Shown here piece after piece: positions 15,669 to 26,825 of a stretch of DNA of 30,491 nt. The stretch covers positions 112,501 to 142,991 of the forward strand of contig MCFG01000151.1 of the NCBI GenBank assembly GCA_002104895.1. The letters run 5' to 3'. A model generated the notes under the pieces. It ran no database searches, had not been told where the DNA came from, and was given only the letters and a program-made list of their open reading frames with translations. The DNA is from Anaeromyces robustus. Its lineage: Eukaryota; Neocallimastigomycota; Neocallimastigomycetes; Neocallimastigales; Neocallimastigaceae. The stretch's first letter is position 1; each line of letters begins with the position of its first letter. A program made the position numbers and the translations under genes.

Positions 15669-18335
15669 TTAATTCCAAATTTTGGAACATATTTCATTGA
15701 AAACACTACATTCTTCAAATTGATTTTCATGCCATGGTTTTTGCCAGCAATTATTTAATTCTTGATAACAGGCATTAGACATCTTTTGTTTACAATCCCA
15801 ATCAAATTTTTCGCATGAAAAACAATCAAAATTACCAGAAAATTCTGTAGGTTGTGGTATTAAAGAAGCTATTGAAATAGTTGAAGTAATAAGAGTATTT
15901 GTTGTTATTGTTGAAATATTTTCAGTAGTAGATGCAGTTGATGTAATAGTAGTTGATATTGGAATAGTTTTAGTAGTAGATGTAGTTGAAGTAATAGTAG
16001 TTGAGGTAATTGAGGTATCAGATGTAGTTGATATTGGAATAGTTTTAGTAGTAGATGTAGTTGAAGTAATAGTAGTTGAAGTAGTTGAGGTAGTTGATAA
16101 TGGAATAATTTTAGTAGTAGATGTAGTTATTATTGGAATAGTTTTAGTAGTAAATGTAATAGTCATTAGAGTAGTTTTAGTTGTAGATGAAATACTCATT
16201 GGAATAGTTTTTGTAGTAGAAGTATAAGTATGAACATGTTTTGTAGAATAAGTTGGATCCTTTTTTGAAATACTAATTATACTTATAGATGACACATTGT
16301 TGGAAGTGGATGTTATTGTTGATAATTTCCCTGTATCAGTTTGAACGTTTTTTGGAGGATATAAAAATGAAGTGGTTTTTGAATTATATGATGGTGGTGT
16401 AATATCATTATTTATAATGGTAGGAGTAGGCTCAGGTATGAAATCAATAGCTTCGGTTTCATGACAATCACCAAATTCAGATTGACAACCACGGCCTATA
16501 TAACATAAATCATAAATATCATCAGATGGATCAATACATGTACCATATTTGGAACAGCATCCATATGTACATGTTTTAATAGGAGATCCTATATTACATC
16601 CATTATAATAATTAGTTGGTGAAAAAACCAATTTTTTACCATTATTAACAAATCGATTTGGAGTATCATAGGAAAGAATATCTGTTAATACATCTTTTAA
16701 AGAAAAATCAATTAAAGTTTTTAGCATCAATTCATAAGTGAAATTAATATCTGGATGTTCAGACATTATAGTAGCAGCTACTCCTGCCACAATAGGTGTA
16801 GCAATAGAAGTACCAGTCATAATATCAGCAGAATGACCATTAATATTCATAACAGGTGTTTTAGAAGGATAATATCCTTCACCTGGAGCATAAATATCAA
16901 CACAATCACCAAAATTAGAATAACCAGAAAAAGCATAAGCATCTTTTATATCATGATTATAATTTTCTGTAGTGGCACCTACCACAATAACATTATCATA
17001 ATAACTATAATATTTAACTATATTATTTCCTTTTACAACACAACAATTTTCATTAGAATTTCCTGCAGAAGTAAATATAATAATTCCAGCTTTAGTTAAT
17101 TCTGTTATTTTATTTTGAAGAGTTACTGAATAATCATTCCATCCTCCTCTGGAGATACTAATAATAGTCTTATGGGATAAACCATTCAATTTTACGTGAT
17201 CAAGAGCTTTTAATACATCCATATATTTGAAATTAGTAGCCAACATATGGATATTAGCTTTTTTAGCTACACCATAAAGAGTACCAGCAGCAACTGAAGC
17301 TACAGCTATACCATGACTTACATCATAATTACTTTTATTAGTAATACTACAATATTTCTCTTTTTCAACTTCTTTCATTTCACCATCATAAAAACGAGCA
17401 TCACAAGTAATTGTTCGCTGGTAAGAACTACCATCATAAGTATTAAAATCTGACGAATCATATGTTAAATCAATACCTTCATCAATAAAAAATAAATCAA
17501 TACCTTGACCGGCAGATTCTGGATAATAATAATTATAATCAAAAGAATTAGTATTTAATGGATAATATTTAGATTGAGATATTAAGGATAAATGTGAAAG
17601 ATAGTTCTGATTATTAGAAGCACTTTGTTCTTGAACTGAAACACCTAGCCAATTTGTTTCTTCCTTTATCATACTAATATTATAATATTTACCATTTTCA
17701 CCAACATTAGCATTTATACCATTACTACTATAACCATTTTTATTATTATTGCGTTTATTATAAAGTTCCTGTAAATTAACACTTTCTGAATTACCAATAT
17801 CAACATCTTTTTCACAACTTATAACATTTTCTAAATTTAAAACTTTATCTATTACATCATCTGTAAGATAAGCTTTAATCGTATAATAATTTAAAACAGG
17901 ACAAATATAGCCAATTAAATCAGAATCAATTGAAATGTATTCTAAAGCTAAATCAGTTGAATTGATAGAACGCTTATATTTATCATTTATGCTAATATCT
18001 ACAGGTCTACTTTTATTTATGAAATTAAATTTAACAAGTTTATTGTAGTGACGTTTTTTAAGTGAATTTAAAGTAATTTCATTCAATTTTTCATCCATTT
18101 TTCCATTTTCTAAGCGATAAGAATCCATATTATTTTCAATAATTTCATAAATTTCGTTCATTCTATCATTAACTAATTCAACAATTTGTGTTTGAACAGT
18201 ATCACTCTCATCATCAAAATTTTTATCATTATCATTTCTTTTAATTGAAATAATATAATAAGCATTTTCTGCTAAAGCATTAATAAATGCATTGAAAGCA
18301 ATAAAAGCTACAAATATTAAATGAGTACTATTCAT
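15669..18335 (-). CDS. Gene 4: intact secreted subtilisin-like protease with CBM18, Thr-rich stalk and Cys-rich C-terminal module
   Basis: 888 residues in one frame. Signal peptide (about 1-22), I9-like propeptide (23-180), short linker, then the S8 domain with Asp285 (in FIDEGI), His341 (in SHGIAV), Asn426 (in SAGN) and Ser510 (in GTSIATP). A CBM18 lies at 580-624. A Thr/Ser/Ile stalk (about 625-825) contains the repeated motif TTKTIPISTT, and the end (about 835-888) is Cys-rich with FDWDCKQKMSNACYQEL and ICSKIWN. The full triad and clean frame suggest a working secreted protease whose CBM18 could hold it on chitin and whose stalk is probably O-glycosylated. It matches gene 3 from end to end. 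The Cys-rich end resembles one unit of gene 1's tail. Confidence 0.95.
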   Translation of the reverse strand: MNSTHLIFVAFIAFNAFINALAENAYYIISIKRNDNDKNFDDESDTVQTQIVELVNDRMNEIYEIIENNMDSYRLENGKMDEKLNEITLNSLKKRHYNKLVKFNFINKSRPVDISINDKYKRSINSTDLALEYISIDSDLIGYICPVLNYYTIKAYLTDDVIDKVLNLENVISCEKDVDIGNSESVNLQELYNKRNNNKNGYSSNGINANVGENGKYYNISMIKEETNWLGVSVQEQSASNNQNYLSHLSLISQSKYYPLNTNSFDYNYYYPESAGQGIDLFFIDEGIDLTYDSSDFNTYDGSSYQRTITCDARFYDGEMKEVEKEKYCSITNKSNYDVSHGIAVASVAAGTLYGVAKKANIHMLATNFKYMDVLKALDHVKLNGLSHKTIISISRGGWNDYSVTLQNKITELTKAGIIIFTSAGNSNENCCVVKGNNIVKYYSYYDNVIVVGATTENYNHDIKDAYAFSGYSNFGDCVDIYAPGEGYYPSKTPVMNINGHSADIMTGTSIATPIVAGVAATIMSEHPDINFTYELMLKTLIDFSLKDVLTDILSYDTPNRFVNNGKKLVFSPTNYYNGCNIGSPIKTCTYGCCSKYGTCIDPSDDIYDLCYIGRGCQSEFGDCHETEAIDFIPEPTPTIINNDITPPSYNSKTTSFLYPPKNVQTDTGKLSTITSTSNNVSSISIISISKKDPTYSTKHVHTYTSTTKTIPMSISSTTKTTLMTITFTTKTIPIITTSTTKIIPLSTTSTTSTTITSTTSTTKTIPISTTSDTSITSTTITSTTSTTKTIPISTTITSTASTTENISTITTNTLITSTISIASLIPQPTEFSGNFDCFSCEKFDWDCKQKMSNACYQELNNCWQKPWHENQFEECSVFNEICSKIWN

Positions 18336-18944
18336 TTTTACTAAATTTTCAATAATATTAAATTGAAAAATATACTCTATTCATTTAAGTATGTAAATAT
18401 TTATTATAAATAAATATTCATTCAGTCACTTTATTTCCTTATTTTTTACTGTTATAATTATATTCTTTAATTCAAAATTTAATTTAAAATTAAATTTAAA
18501 ATTTAAAATTAAATTTTAATTTTAATTTTATTTTTATTTTTTTTTTTTATATATATAAAAATGGTAATAATATTAAAAAACAATGTAACCTTTTAATTGT
18601 TTATTATTTATCTTCATAGATTTTCCATTATTAAAAATTAAAATTTTTTTATAATAAAGAAAATTTAATATTTAATCAATGACAGTTAAAAAATTAATGA
18701 ATTCTTTTATTATTATAAACAATTATTATTAAAAAAGTTCATTACAATTAGTATTATGATAATTATAAATGATGACATAACCTATAGTTAATTAAACCAT
18801 ATATATTTTTAAATATATAATATATAAATAAATAAATAAATAAATATAAATTAAATAAATAATAATAAATAAATAAATGTTAAATAAATAGTACTACCAT
18901 AATATTAATTAAAAAAAAATATATTTTAATTTAATATTAATTAA

Positions 18945-18981
18945 AGTTTTATAATTAATTTTATAAATTAATTATAAAACT
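18945..18981. repeat. Perfect 16-bp hairpin, 5-base loop
   Basis: AGTTTTATAATTAATT and its exact complement flank TTATA. It lies about 0.6 kb upstream of gene 4. It is AT-only, so it may be fortuitous. Confidence 0.7.
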
Positions 18982-19003
18982 AATAAATAAATTTATTCAT
19001 TTA

Positions 19004-19167
<164 letters not shown>

Positions 19168-19379
19168 ATATCTTATTTATTTATTATTGATTATTGATTA
19201 TAATGGATTAGTCATAACTCCTTTTATCAATTTACTTTTTTATATTCATCCCTTATTTGAAATATAAAAAAAAAATAACATCTTTCAATAATAATAATAT
19301 AAAGATAGGAAAATATTTATTATTATATTTATACTTAGATGTAACATCATATATTATAATTATTTTAAATAATATTTAA

Positions 19380-19850
19380 AAATATTATTCATATTTAATA
19401 CTGTTTTATAACGATTAATGTAATAATAATTGATGTGAAGATTTTTTCTATATAATTTCAAATTTTTTATTTAGGTATTTATATTTTATATATTTAAAAT
19501 TTTTAAAGTCCAATATTTCGTTAACTAATAGTCCAAATGAGCTGAAGTTAAGATATATTGTAGCTCTTAAGCAGAGCTTCTTAATAAGAAAAATCTCGAA
19601 TATTTAGTGAGTTGTTATTTTTCATCATATTATTTTTATTAATTTATTAAGGGTTAAATTAAGTGATATAAATTTATTTTGCTGGTACAAACCTTTAACT
19701 TTTATAATTTAGATACTTTCTAATATTTACTTATTTCATTAAAAATAGAATTTTAAGTGATTTTTTCAATAATGAAATTTAATTTCAATTCATCTATTAG
19801 TGAGTTTCAATTATAAATCCACTAATTGCGAGAATTTGAAATTATGAATT
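19380..19850 (-). mobile_element. Old, diverged remnant of LTR-A (5' part)
   Basis: Read on the minus strand this stretch matches the first 370 bp or more of the plus-strand LTR at 28132-29469, including TTAAGGGTTAAATTAAGT, GTAGCTCTTAAGCAGAGCTT and AAAGTCCAATAT. The identity by eye is clearly lower than between the two other LTR-A copies, so it is the oldest copy here. It is a fragment only, and its left edge is uncertain. Confidence 0.7.
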
Positions 19851-20827
19851 AGGAAATAAAAAATATTTAAAGGAGTATTCTACCAGTCATGATACAAGAT
19901 AAACTTATATCTAATTATTTTATTTAAAGACAAGACAGCAAGGAAATATTAACAAAACAATATATTCTAATATAACACAATTTATAATAATTATTTCATG
20001 TTTAATATAATAGTTTATTTATTTATTATTATTTATTATTACATTTTATTATAATTATTGTTAAATGAGGGTAGTTTTGGTTTAATAATGGTCAGGTCAA
20101 GATGTTTAATTAATAACAAAATAACTAATTAAACAAATATATAATTAATAGGCAAATTTATTTATTAATACACAATAAATTAATTAATTAATTAAAAGAA
20201 CACGTTTTAAAATAATTAAGTTTTATAATAATATTTTTTATTAATAATTAATTAAGAAAAGTTTAAATAATAATTAGATTATTAAGTCATTAATTCTAAG
20301 TTAGTTAATAATCTTACAAAGATTAAAAGGAATTGTAATTTCAATCCTTATTTATACTTTTTCTAAATCTAATAATTATTAATACATTTAATTATTATAA
20401 TCTATTGATAATATATTTATACATGTATAATTTTAAATAAAATATATGAATAAAATAATATTGATAAAAATCTAACTATATAAAACTAATATAAAACTAT
20501 ATAAACTATTAATAAATTTAATGATAAGAATCATAATCTAAGATTTAGATTTATAACTATTCTAATTATCTAACTAGTTAACTATTTAATTATTTAATTG
20601 TTTAGTATACTATTTAATTATTTATCTATATATTAATTATTTTTATCTTTGGATTTTTATGATCTTTTCTGTATAATTAATTATAGATAAAATGGGATAT
20701 TTTTAATTATTTAAGATCTTAAGTAAATTTTAAATCTTTTTGAGATTTTTAGAATTCTAAGAATTTCTGTAAATTAATATAATAATCAACTATTCTAATT
20801 TTTATAAAAATAATTAACAATTATTAT

Positions 20828-21420
20828 TGTAAAGATTTGGAGTGACCACTAGGTTATTGTAGGAAATTAATAATAAATAATAATATAATATATTAAATTA
20901 TTTATAACACTATTGATTATTCACTTAATTAATTAGTAGATTCATTTATATAATATATATTTGTTCATTTATTTATGGTTGATATTTATATTTTATTTAT
21001 TATTAATTGATTGTTAATATCGACTCAAAGAGTCAAATAAAATAAAATACATGAATTTATATATTCAAAAATCTATTCTAAATTATTACATGATTGGGCA
21101 AATTATTTAAAATAAGAATTATATAATTATTTAATTATTATTTTAATTAAATAAATATAATATTAAGAACTAGATAAATTATTATATTAATTAAGTGAAT
21201 AATAAATTAATATTTAAATAAATTTATTTCAATGAATACATATTATTAATTTAAGTAAATTATTATCTAATAATTGAGTGAATATATTTATTATTAATTA
21301 AATAAATAATATTATTCCGAAAGGTAAATAGTAAGGTTCGAACCAGAGACAACCAACATAATAATAGAAGCAGGTAGAACTGAGCCTAATTAGTAGCCAT
21401 AATGGATCCATATCATTACA
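20828..21420 (-). repeat. 3' LTR of element D
   Basis: 593 bp. In the sense of the element (minus strand) it follows the purine tract. It contains the palindrome GGTTCGAACC at 21335-21344 and the stem GACTCAAAGAGTC near 21021. Confidence 0.88.
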
Positions 21421-22081
21421 TGGTCCTCCTCTAAAGATCGGATACCAGACGATCGCTAATATAAAAGAATAGTAAATAAGAGTTTGTAGATAATCTAAAG
21501 AGAGTTATAATCGAGAGTAATCATTAAAAGCCTAAAAAAAAAATTTGTATAAGATAGTATCTACAAAAAGATATATTAAAATATTAGAGTTATAGTATTT
21601 GATTATTTAGCGGTAACGTATCCTAAAATAGTAGTTAAAATTTTATATCGAAGTAGAGTTTAAGAGGTATTATATGGCAGGCACAGATAAAATAAAGATA
21701 AATTGGTATCTGGTTTTCTAGTAGAATTGAGTATGAACAGAAAATTACCAAAAAATGCGGCTAACGGCATCAAAATTGAAATAAAGATTTTTTGAGAAGA
21801 AAAATAGGTAAAACTGTTCTAGAATGTTCCAAACTAGTTCAAAGTGTACTCCTGATGGAGATAATTTATATTTAGTGAAAAACGCATCATTTTTTTAAAC
21901 CGATTGGTAAAATTAAAAAATTTCCGAAAAAGATTGATGGATGCGTTGTTGTTCTTATTTTAATATTATTGAAAATAGATTTTCGATTTATAGCGTTTAT
22001 TGAAACGTTGAACGGTGAAAACCTTGGAAGGATTGGTCCTACAACAAGGTAGTGGGTGTTGTTTCAACGTGGAGTCGATAT
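21421..22081 (-). other. Interior of element D, non-coding
   Basis: 661 bp, richer in GC than the surroundings, with stops in all frames. The minus-strand 3' end carries AGGAGGACCA, shared with element B. Directly after the 5' LTR, the minus strand reads ATATCGACTCCACG, not the TGG start of a usual tRNA primer site. Confidence 0.7.
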
Positions 22082-22674
22082 TGTAAAGATTTGGAGTGAC
22101 CACTAGGTTATTGTAGGAAATTAATAATAAATAATAATATAATATATTAAATTATTTATAACACTATTGATTATTCACTTAATTAATTAGTAGATTCATT
22201 TATATAATATATATTTGTTCATTTATTTATGGTTGATATTTATATTTTATTTATTATTAATTGATTGTTAATATCGACTCAAAGAGTCAAATAAAATAAA
22301 ATACATGAATTTATATATTCAAAAATCTATTCTAAATTATTACATGATTGGGCAAATTATTTAAAATAAGAATTATATAATTATTTAATTATTATTTTAA
22401 TTAAATAAATATAATATTAAGAACTAGATAAATTATTATATTAATTAAGTGAATAATAAATTAATATTTAAATAAATTTATTTCAATGAATACATATTAT
22501 TAATTTAAGTAAATTATTATCTAATAATTGAGTGAATATATTTATTATTAATTAAATAAATAATATTATTCCGAAAGGTAAATAGTAAGGTTCGAACCAG
22601 AGACAACCAACATAATAATAGAAGCAGGTAGAACTGAGCCTAATTAGTAGCCATAATGGATCCATATCATTACA
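22082..22674 (-). repeat. 5' LTR of element D
   Basis: 593 bp, by eye without difference from the copy at 20828-21420, which points to a very recent insertion. Confidence 0.88.
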
Positions 22675-22713
22675 ATTATAATATATTATATAAATTATTA
22701 TTATTATTCTAAT

Positions 22714-23428
22714 TGTAACGAATCTCTCAATTAGTAAAATAGTAACCATGGTCTAGTGGTTAGTAACTATGACCATCTGGGCGAACACTCTGGGTTCGAC
22801 TCACACCTTGTTCCAAATTTTATAAAAATTTTATTTTAAATTTATTTATTATAAATTTCTGTATTTTATTCTGTATTTGTTTCTGTATTTTATTTCTGTA
22901 TTTCTTTATAGAATTACATGGAATAGAATTAGAAACTTTAAGAAAAAATTATATAATATTTCTTTATTTTTCTATGAGATTCATTTTATATCAAAATATC
23001 TTAGTTTCTAGCAATTTTTTATTATTTTTATGAACTTTTATTTTTAAAACTATTTTTCCGCAAAAAGTATAAATAGGTGTAAAATCTTTAGTTAAAATAT
23101 TTTTCTTTGTGCTTTTATTCTTTTATAACTTTATATATATTAGTAATAATTAATTCATAAGTAGTTTGAAATACTACAAAGATTAGTTATTATTAATTTT
23201 TAATAATTAATAAAACTAAATTCTAATAAAACATATTTTAAATAAAAATAAAATAAAACTTAAAACTAAATCTTACTAATATATATATCTCGACACCGAC
23301 CTTTCAGGTTAACAAAGGAAAGGTGTTCTGATATTGCAATAAGTATCTTTTATTTTAAATTTTATTTTGTTTGTGTTTACTTCAGATTTTGGTGTCAATT
23401 GTAATATTGGAACTACCGTTCCGTTACA
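22714..23428 (+). repeat. 5' LTR of element B
   Basis: Starts TGTAACGAATC and ends GTTCCGTTACA, with TGTAAC/GTTACA terminal inverted bases. The same 715-bp length is found in the reverse solo copy at 27378-28092, which fixes both ends. It carries a tRNA-like box pair near its start. Confidence 0.9.
22749..22802 (+). promoter_or_regulatory. tRNA-like Pol III A box and B box inside LTR-B
   Basis: TGGTCTAGTGGTTAG (from 22749) equals the D-arm/A-box sequence of tRNA-Glu-type genes. GGTTCGACTC (22793-22802) fits the B-box start, and the spacing is about 33 bases as in tRNA genes. The acceptor and T stems do not pair well, so this is not a functional tRNA gene. It recurs in the 3' LTR (from 27136) and the solo LTR. 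Whether Pol III uses it is unknown. Confidence 0.5.
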
Positions 23429-24980
23429 ATAAAAGCACCCAACAAAAGAAACACCGCCTGGAACCTTAGTGTCGAAAATTTTGGAATCTGCTACCAATTT
23501 TTAGTTTCTACCTTTTATTGGATTCTACCGCCTTTTAGAACTACCTTTGGATACTACTTCTTTTAGTCTAATCTTAGAATACTACTTTTCCTAGTTTCTG
23601 GATACTACCTTTTCTAGTAATAATCTTTTAGTCTTAGTTTTTGGATATTTCTACCTTAGTCTCTGATTCCTAGTTATCTACCTTGAATAATTCCTAGTTT
23701 TAGTCTTGTCTTAGTCTTGTCTACTTCTTGTTTACCCTTTGTCTACTTTTCTTGAATAATTCTAGTATCCATCCTATCAAGTATCTTTCTCGAATAAAAA
23801 TTTTTCTTGATAAAGTAAAAAAATAAAGCACCCAGATTCCACCCGTCCTTAGTTTAACCAAGTTCTTAGAACTACCGCCTAGTTTCTCTCCTTAGTCTTA
23901 GCTACTTTACTTTGAATTGCCTTTGAACTACTTAGAAACCTTAGTTATTGGAAATTTTGTACCACCCTAGAATAGTTAAAAAATTTTCCTTGTGTAACAT
24001 TTTGAAAAATTTTCCTTGTACTACCCAAAGATAAAAATAGTGTACCCCATAGCATTTGAAAAAGATTTTGTACTACCTTGCCAGTAATATTTTCGGAAAA
24101 TTAATAAAATTAAATTAAAAAATTAAATAAATTAAATTAAGTGAATAAATATTAATAAATTAAATAAATTAATATAAAAAATTAAGTGAATGAATAAATT
24201 ATAGAATAGATAAATTAAATTATTTTTCAAAAAAATTTTTTCTAGTCAAAAAAAAAAAAAAAAAAAAAAAAATATATTTATAAACTTAATAAAATTTTTA
24301 ATAAGGAGAATCATTCTGAGGATCCTTATTTTTATACTGTCCTTCTTTTCTTTTATAATTAAAATTTCGAGTTTCACATTGGCCCTCGCTGGTAGGCTCA
24401 GACGTAAGTCCTACATTCAGCTCGAGTAAGTTGATAAACTGAAAGAACAGCAGTGTGAAATAGAAAAAATTATTAAAAGAAAAACATCTTTGTAAACTTC
24501 TGTGTAATTAAATATCTATTAAACTCTTAAGGTAAATTATTTGTAAAATATACTAGGAGCGTTTAGAGCTCATATACAGAGTGTTTGGCGTAAGTAACTA
24601 GTTTCTAGTAGGTTAAGAAACTATAGTCAATTAGTTACTTAGGTATTGATAAAAGTGGGTAGTGTGAAAAGCACGCTTTCTTGGGGAAGGAATTGTTGTG
24701 TGATAAAAAGCACTGCAATATCGGACGTTCAAGTTCAATATCTTCGTAAGCTCTGGCAAATAAGGAACTTCAGTCACCGAAGGCTGGAGGTTGGTCGTGA
24801 AGGTGAAGCGACTTTAATTATATAGTTTTAATATTTTATTTCGAGGTCTAGTATATACCTCTAGTTAGTAGCTTTTGCCGGTTTATTTTTAAGTTATAAG
24901 GCATAAAAAGCGAAATTAAAATTTAAATTTACCTTAATAAACAATTTGAATTCTTAGTTAAAACCAAAAATAAAACAACA
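23429..24980 (+). other. Leader of element B between the 5' LTR and gag
   Basis: About 1.55 kb without a gene-like frame. The first part (23429-24080) is a pyrimidine-rich stretch of loosely repeated CTTAGT, CTACC and GGATACTAC motifs. The middle has AT-only DNA and an A25 run (24248-24272), and the last 600 bp is of mixed composition. The bases after the LTR (ATAAAAGCACCC) do not start with TGG, so a standard tRNA primer site is not evident. Confidence 0.6.
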
Positions 24981-26825
24981 ATGATAAACGAAGATAACTT
25001 TCTTAATTTAAACGTTATGTACAAAGATGGATTCGCTGGAGACCGTCGTTTCTTTAAAGGCTTTCTTGCAAAAATGAACCTTGTCTTTATGTTGCAACCA
25101 GAAAAGTTTTCTGAAGATCCAATCAAGGTTGCATACATCATTTCCAGACTTTACGGTTCTGCTATGAATTGGGCCGCAACTTTAATTGAAAATGTGGACC
25201 CATGTTTAGATGACTATGAAGCGTTTATATCCAAGTTTAAAGCTACCTTTGGAAATTATGATTCAACCTTCATAGCAAACCAAAAGCTCAGAACCATTAA
25301 ACAGAGACGTCTTGGAGATGTAAGAAGCTACATCCTGGAGTTCAATAAATACGCAGATGACTCTTCTTGGAATGAAGCTGCTAAAATGGATGCTTTTCTC
25401 GCAGGATTAAACGACAATATTGCAACTAGAATCTTAGAAATGTTTCCTGGACCACAATCCTTATTCTCTCTTCAAACCATAGCTTCTCGTATAGATTTAA
25501 GACTTTCTACGCATAATCAATATTTTAAATCAAATAATTCAAGTAATCATTCTTTTGGCCGTCATGCTAACTCTTTTCAATTTTCCTCAAGTAAATCTAA
25601 TGAAACAATAACTCGTGAAGAAAAAGAAAGAAGAAGAAAAGAACATCTTTGTTTCTACTGTGGATCAAAAAATCATCAAGTTAATAATTGCCCTTTAAAG
25701 AATAAAGTGAATGAAGATGACAATAAACCCTCTTCCAGCAATGCTTTTATTTCTAATCCAGAATCCAAACCAAAATCAAGACCTAGACTTTCTGATGATC
25801 CATCTTTGAATGCTCCAGTTGCCGAATTCAATCTACAAACTTTAAACTCTTCTTGCAATGCTAAACTACTCATCGATTCAGGTTCTCAATTAAATCTTAT
25901 GGATATACACTTTGCTAAAGAAAACAATATTCCTTTTGATTCTGATTCTACTTTTCCTGCCGTTTCTGGAGTAGCCGGAAATCAAACAATTTTTGGTAAA
26001 ACTTATCCCATCTCGTTGAAATATAAAAATCACCTTTGTAAAACAGAATTCTATATTGTGGATCTACCTTCGTATTGTGGTATTCTTGGAATAGATTGGC
26101 TCGTAACTCACAATCCCTCTATCAATTTTACAACTAAAGAAATAACTTTCAATTCAAATTACTGTCTTTCAAATTGTTTAATACTCCCAAATTCATTCGT
26201 GACGAATTCTCAAAATACAAAATCTGATAAATCTTGTAAACCTCATTCTAAAAATAATAATAATCTTGATAATCACTCTGGCAATAAACCTTCTTGTAAT
26301 ACTTCTTGCTTCCACTCAGAACGTACAAAATCAATTAATTCACAACCTTTGAAAAATAATAATAAACCAACTTATGTTTCTAACTCTTGTGTACTTCCTA
26401 GAAAAAATTCTTGTAATAATCCTGTTAATCTTAGTACAAATTCTTGTAATCCTGTTAACTCTAGTAATTCTCCTTGTAACTCTGTTAATCTTAGTAACGA
26501 TTCTTTTAATAATAATTCTTGTAATAATCTGAAATCTGGTAATCAATCTGTTTCCTCTGGCAATCCTAATTCTTGCTCAAAATCAAATTCTTCAAATCAA
26601 CCTATTCAAAATATTAATTTTTCAAAACCCAATAATCCAATCTTTTCGAAGGAGAGTGTGAATAATAAGAATAAATCAAATTCAAATTTTTATTCAAAAT
26701 CAATTAAATACAAAAGAAAACAAAACAACAAATTTAAAGAATTTAAAGTTGATGCATACCTCCCTTATGAAGATAAACCACCTGAAAATTTACCCTGTTA
26801 TTTTGTTAAAAACAAATCAAAATGA
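24981..26825 (+). CDS. Element B Gag-protease polyprotein (Ty3/Gypsy type)
   Basis: 614 residues. Residues about 14-180 form a retrotransposon Gag domain (GFAGDRRFFKGFLAKMNLVF, then AMNWAATL, SYILEFNKYA and AFLAGLNDNIATRI). A zinc knuckle CFYCGSKNHQVNNC (C-X2-C-X4-H-X4-C) lies at 224-237. A retropepsin-like aspartic protease has LLIDSG at 296-301 and GILGIDWL at 367-374. The remainder (about 390-614) is Asn/Ser/Cys-rich with a basic end and no polymerase motifs. Gag would form the particle and bind RNA, and the protease would cut the polyprotein. The start is the first in-frame ATG after the leader. Confidence 0.9.
   Translation: MINEDNFLNLNVMYKDGFAGDRRFFKGFLAKMNLVFMLQPEKFSEDPIKVAYIISRLYGSAMNWAATLIENVDPCLDDYEAFISKFKATFGNYDSTFIANQKLRTIKQRRLGDVRSYILEFNKYADDSSWNEAAKMDAFLAGLNDNIATRILEMFPGPQSLFSLQTIASRIDLRLSTHNQYFKSNNSSNHSFGRHANSFQFSSSKSNETITREEKERRRKEHLCFYCGSKNHQVNNCPLKNKVNEDDNKPSSSNAFISNPESKPKSRPRLSDDPSLNAPVAEFNLQTLNSSCNAKLLIDSGSQLNLMDIHFAKENNIPFDSDSTFPAVSGVAGNQTIFGKTYPISLKYKNHLCKTEFYIVDLPSYCGILGIDWLVTHNPSINFTTKEITFNSNYCLSNCLILPNSFVTNSQNTKSDKSCKPHSKNNNNLDNHSGNKPSCNTSCFHSERTKSINSQPLKNNNKPTYVSNSCVLPRKNSCNNPVNLSTNSCNPVNSSNSPCNSVNLSNDSFNNNSCNNLKSGNQSVSSGNPNSCSKSNSSNQPIQNINFSKPNNPIFSKESVNNKNKSNSNFYSKSIKYKRKQNNKFKEFKVDAYLPYEDKPPENLPCYFVKNKSK

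Larger units (their letters stand above)
20828..22674 (-). mobile_element. Element D: short non-autonomous LTR retrotransposon with near-identical LTRs
   Basis: Two direct copies of a 593-bp LTR (20828-21420 and 22082-22674; TGTAAT...TTTACA on the minus strand) look identical line by line and flank 661 bp without a gene-like frame. ATTAT lies on both sides (20823-20827 and 22675-22679) as a 5-bp target duplication. Orientation comes from a purine tract and a shared interior end: AGGAGGACCA next to the LTR and CGTCTGGTATCCGA further in match the interior end of element B. It looks whole for its kind, a TRIM/LARD-like element moved by other elements' proteins, and very young. Confidence 0.88.
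20059..22713 (-). mobile_element. LTR-A copy in reverse orientation, interrupted by elements D and B
   Basis: 20059-20819 is a close reverse copy of the 3' part of the LTR at 28132-29469, ending TTAACA. The match continues after element D at 22675-22713 (TTATATAAATTATTATT and neighbours), showing that D landed inside it. It then stops at TGTAACG, the start of element B. The rest of this LTR should lie beyond B, outside the window. No coding part is seen. It is an old copy, a few percent from the plus-strand copy. Confidence 0.8.

Noticed and set aside
16755-17099. 114-codon plus-strand frame
   Set aside because: Antisense of the S8 domain of gene 4; no family resemblance.
20054-20824. Self-contained 761-bp solo LTR bounded by ATTAT on both sides
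   Set aside because: The match to the plus-strand LTR continues past this apparent end (22675-22713), so the right ATTAT is internal to a longer LTR and the apparent duplication is coincidence in AT-rich DNA.
22749-22812. Genuine tRNA gene in LTR-B
   Set aside because: Good A and B boxes, but acceptor and T stems do not pair; described as a tRNA-like promoter candidate only.
23309-23497. 62-codon minus-strand frame
   Set aside because: Crosses the end of LTR-B into the leader; no conserved content.
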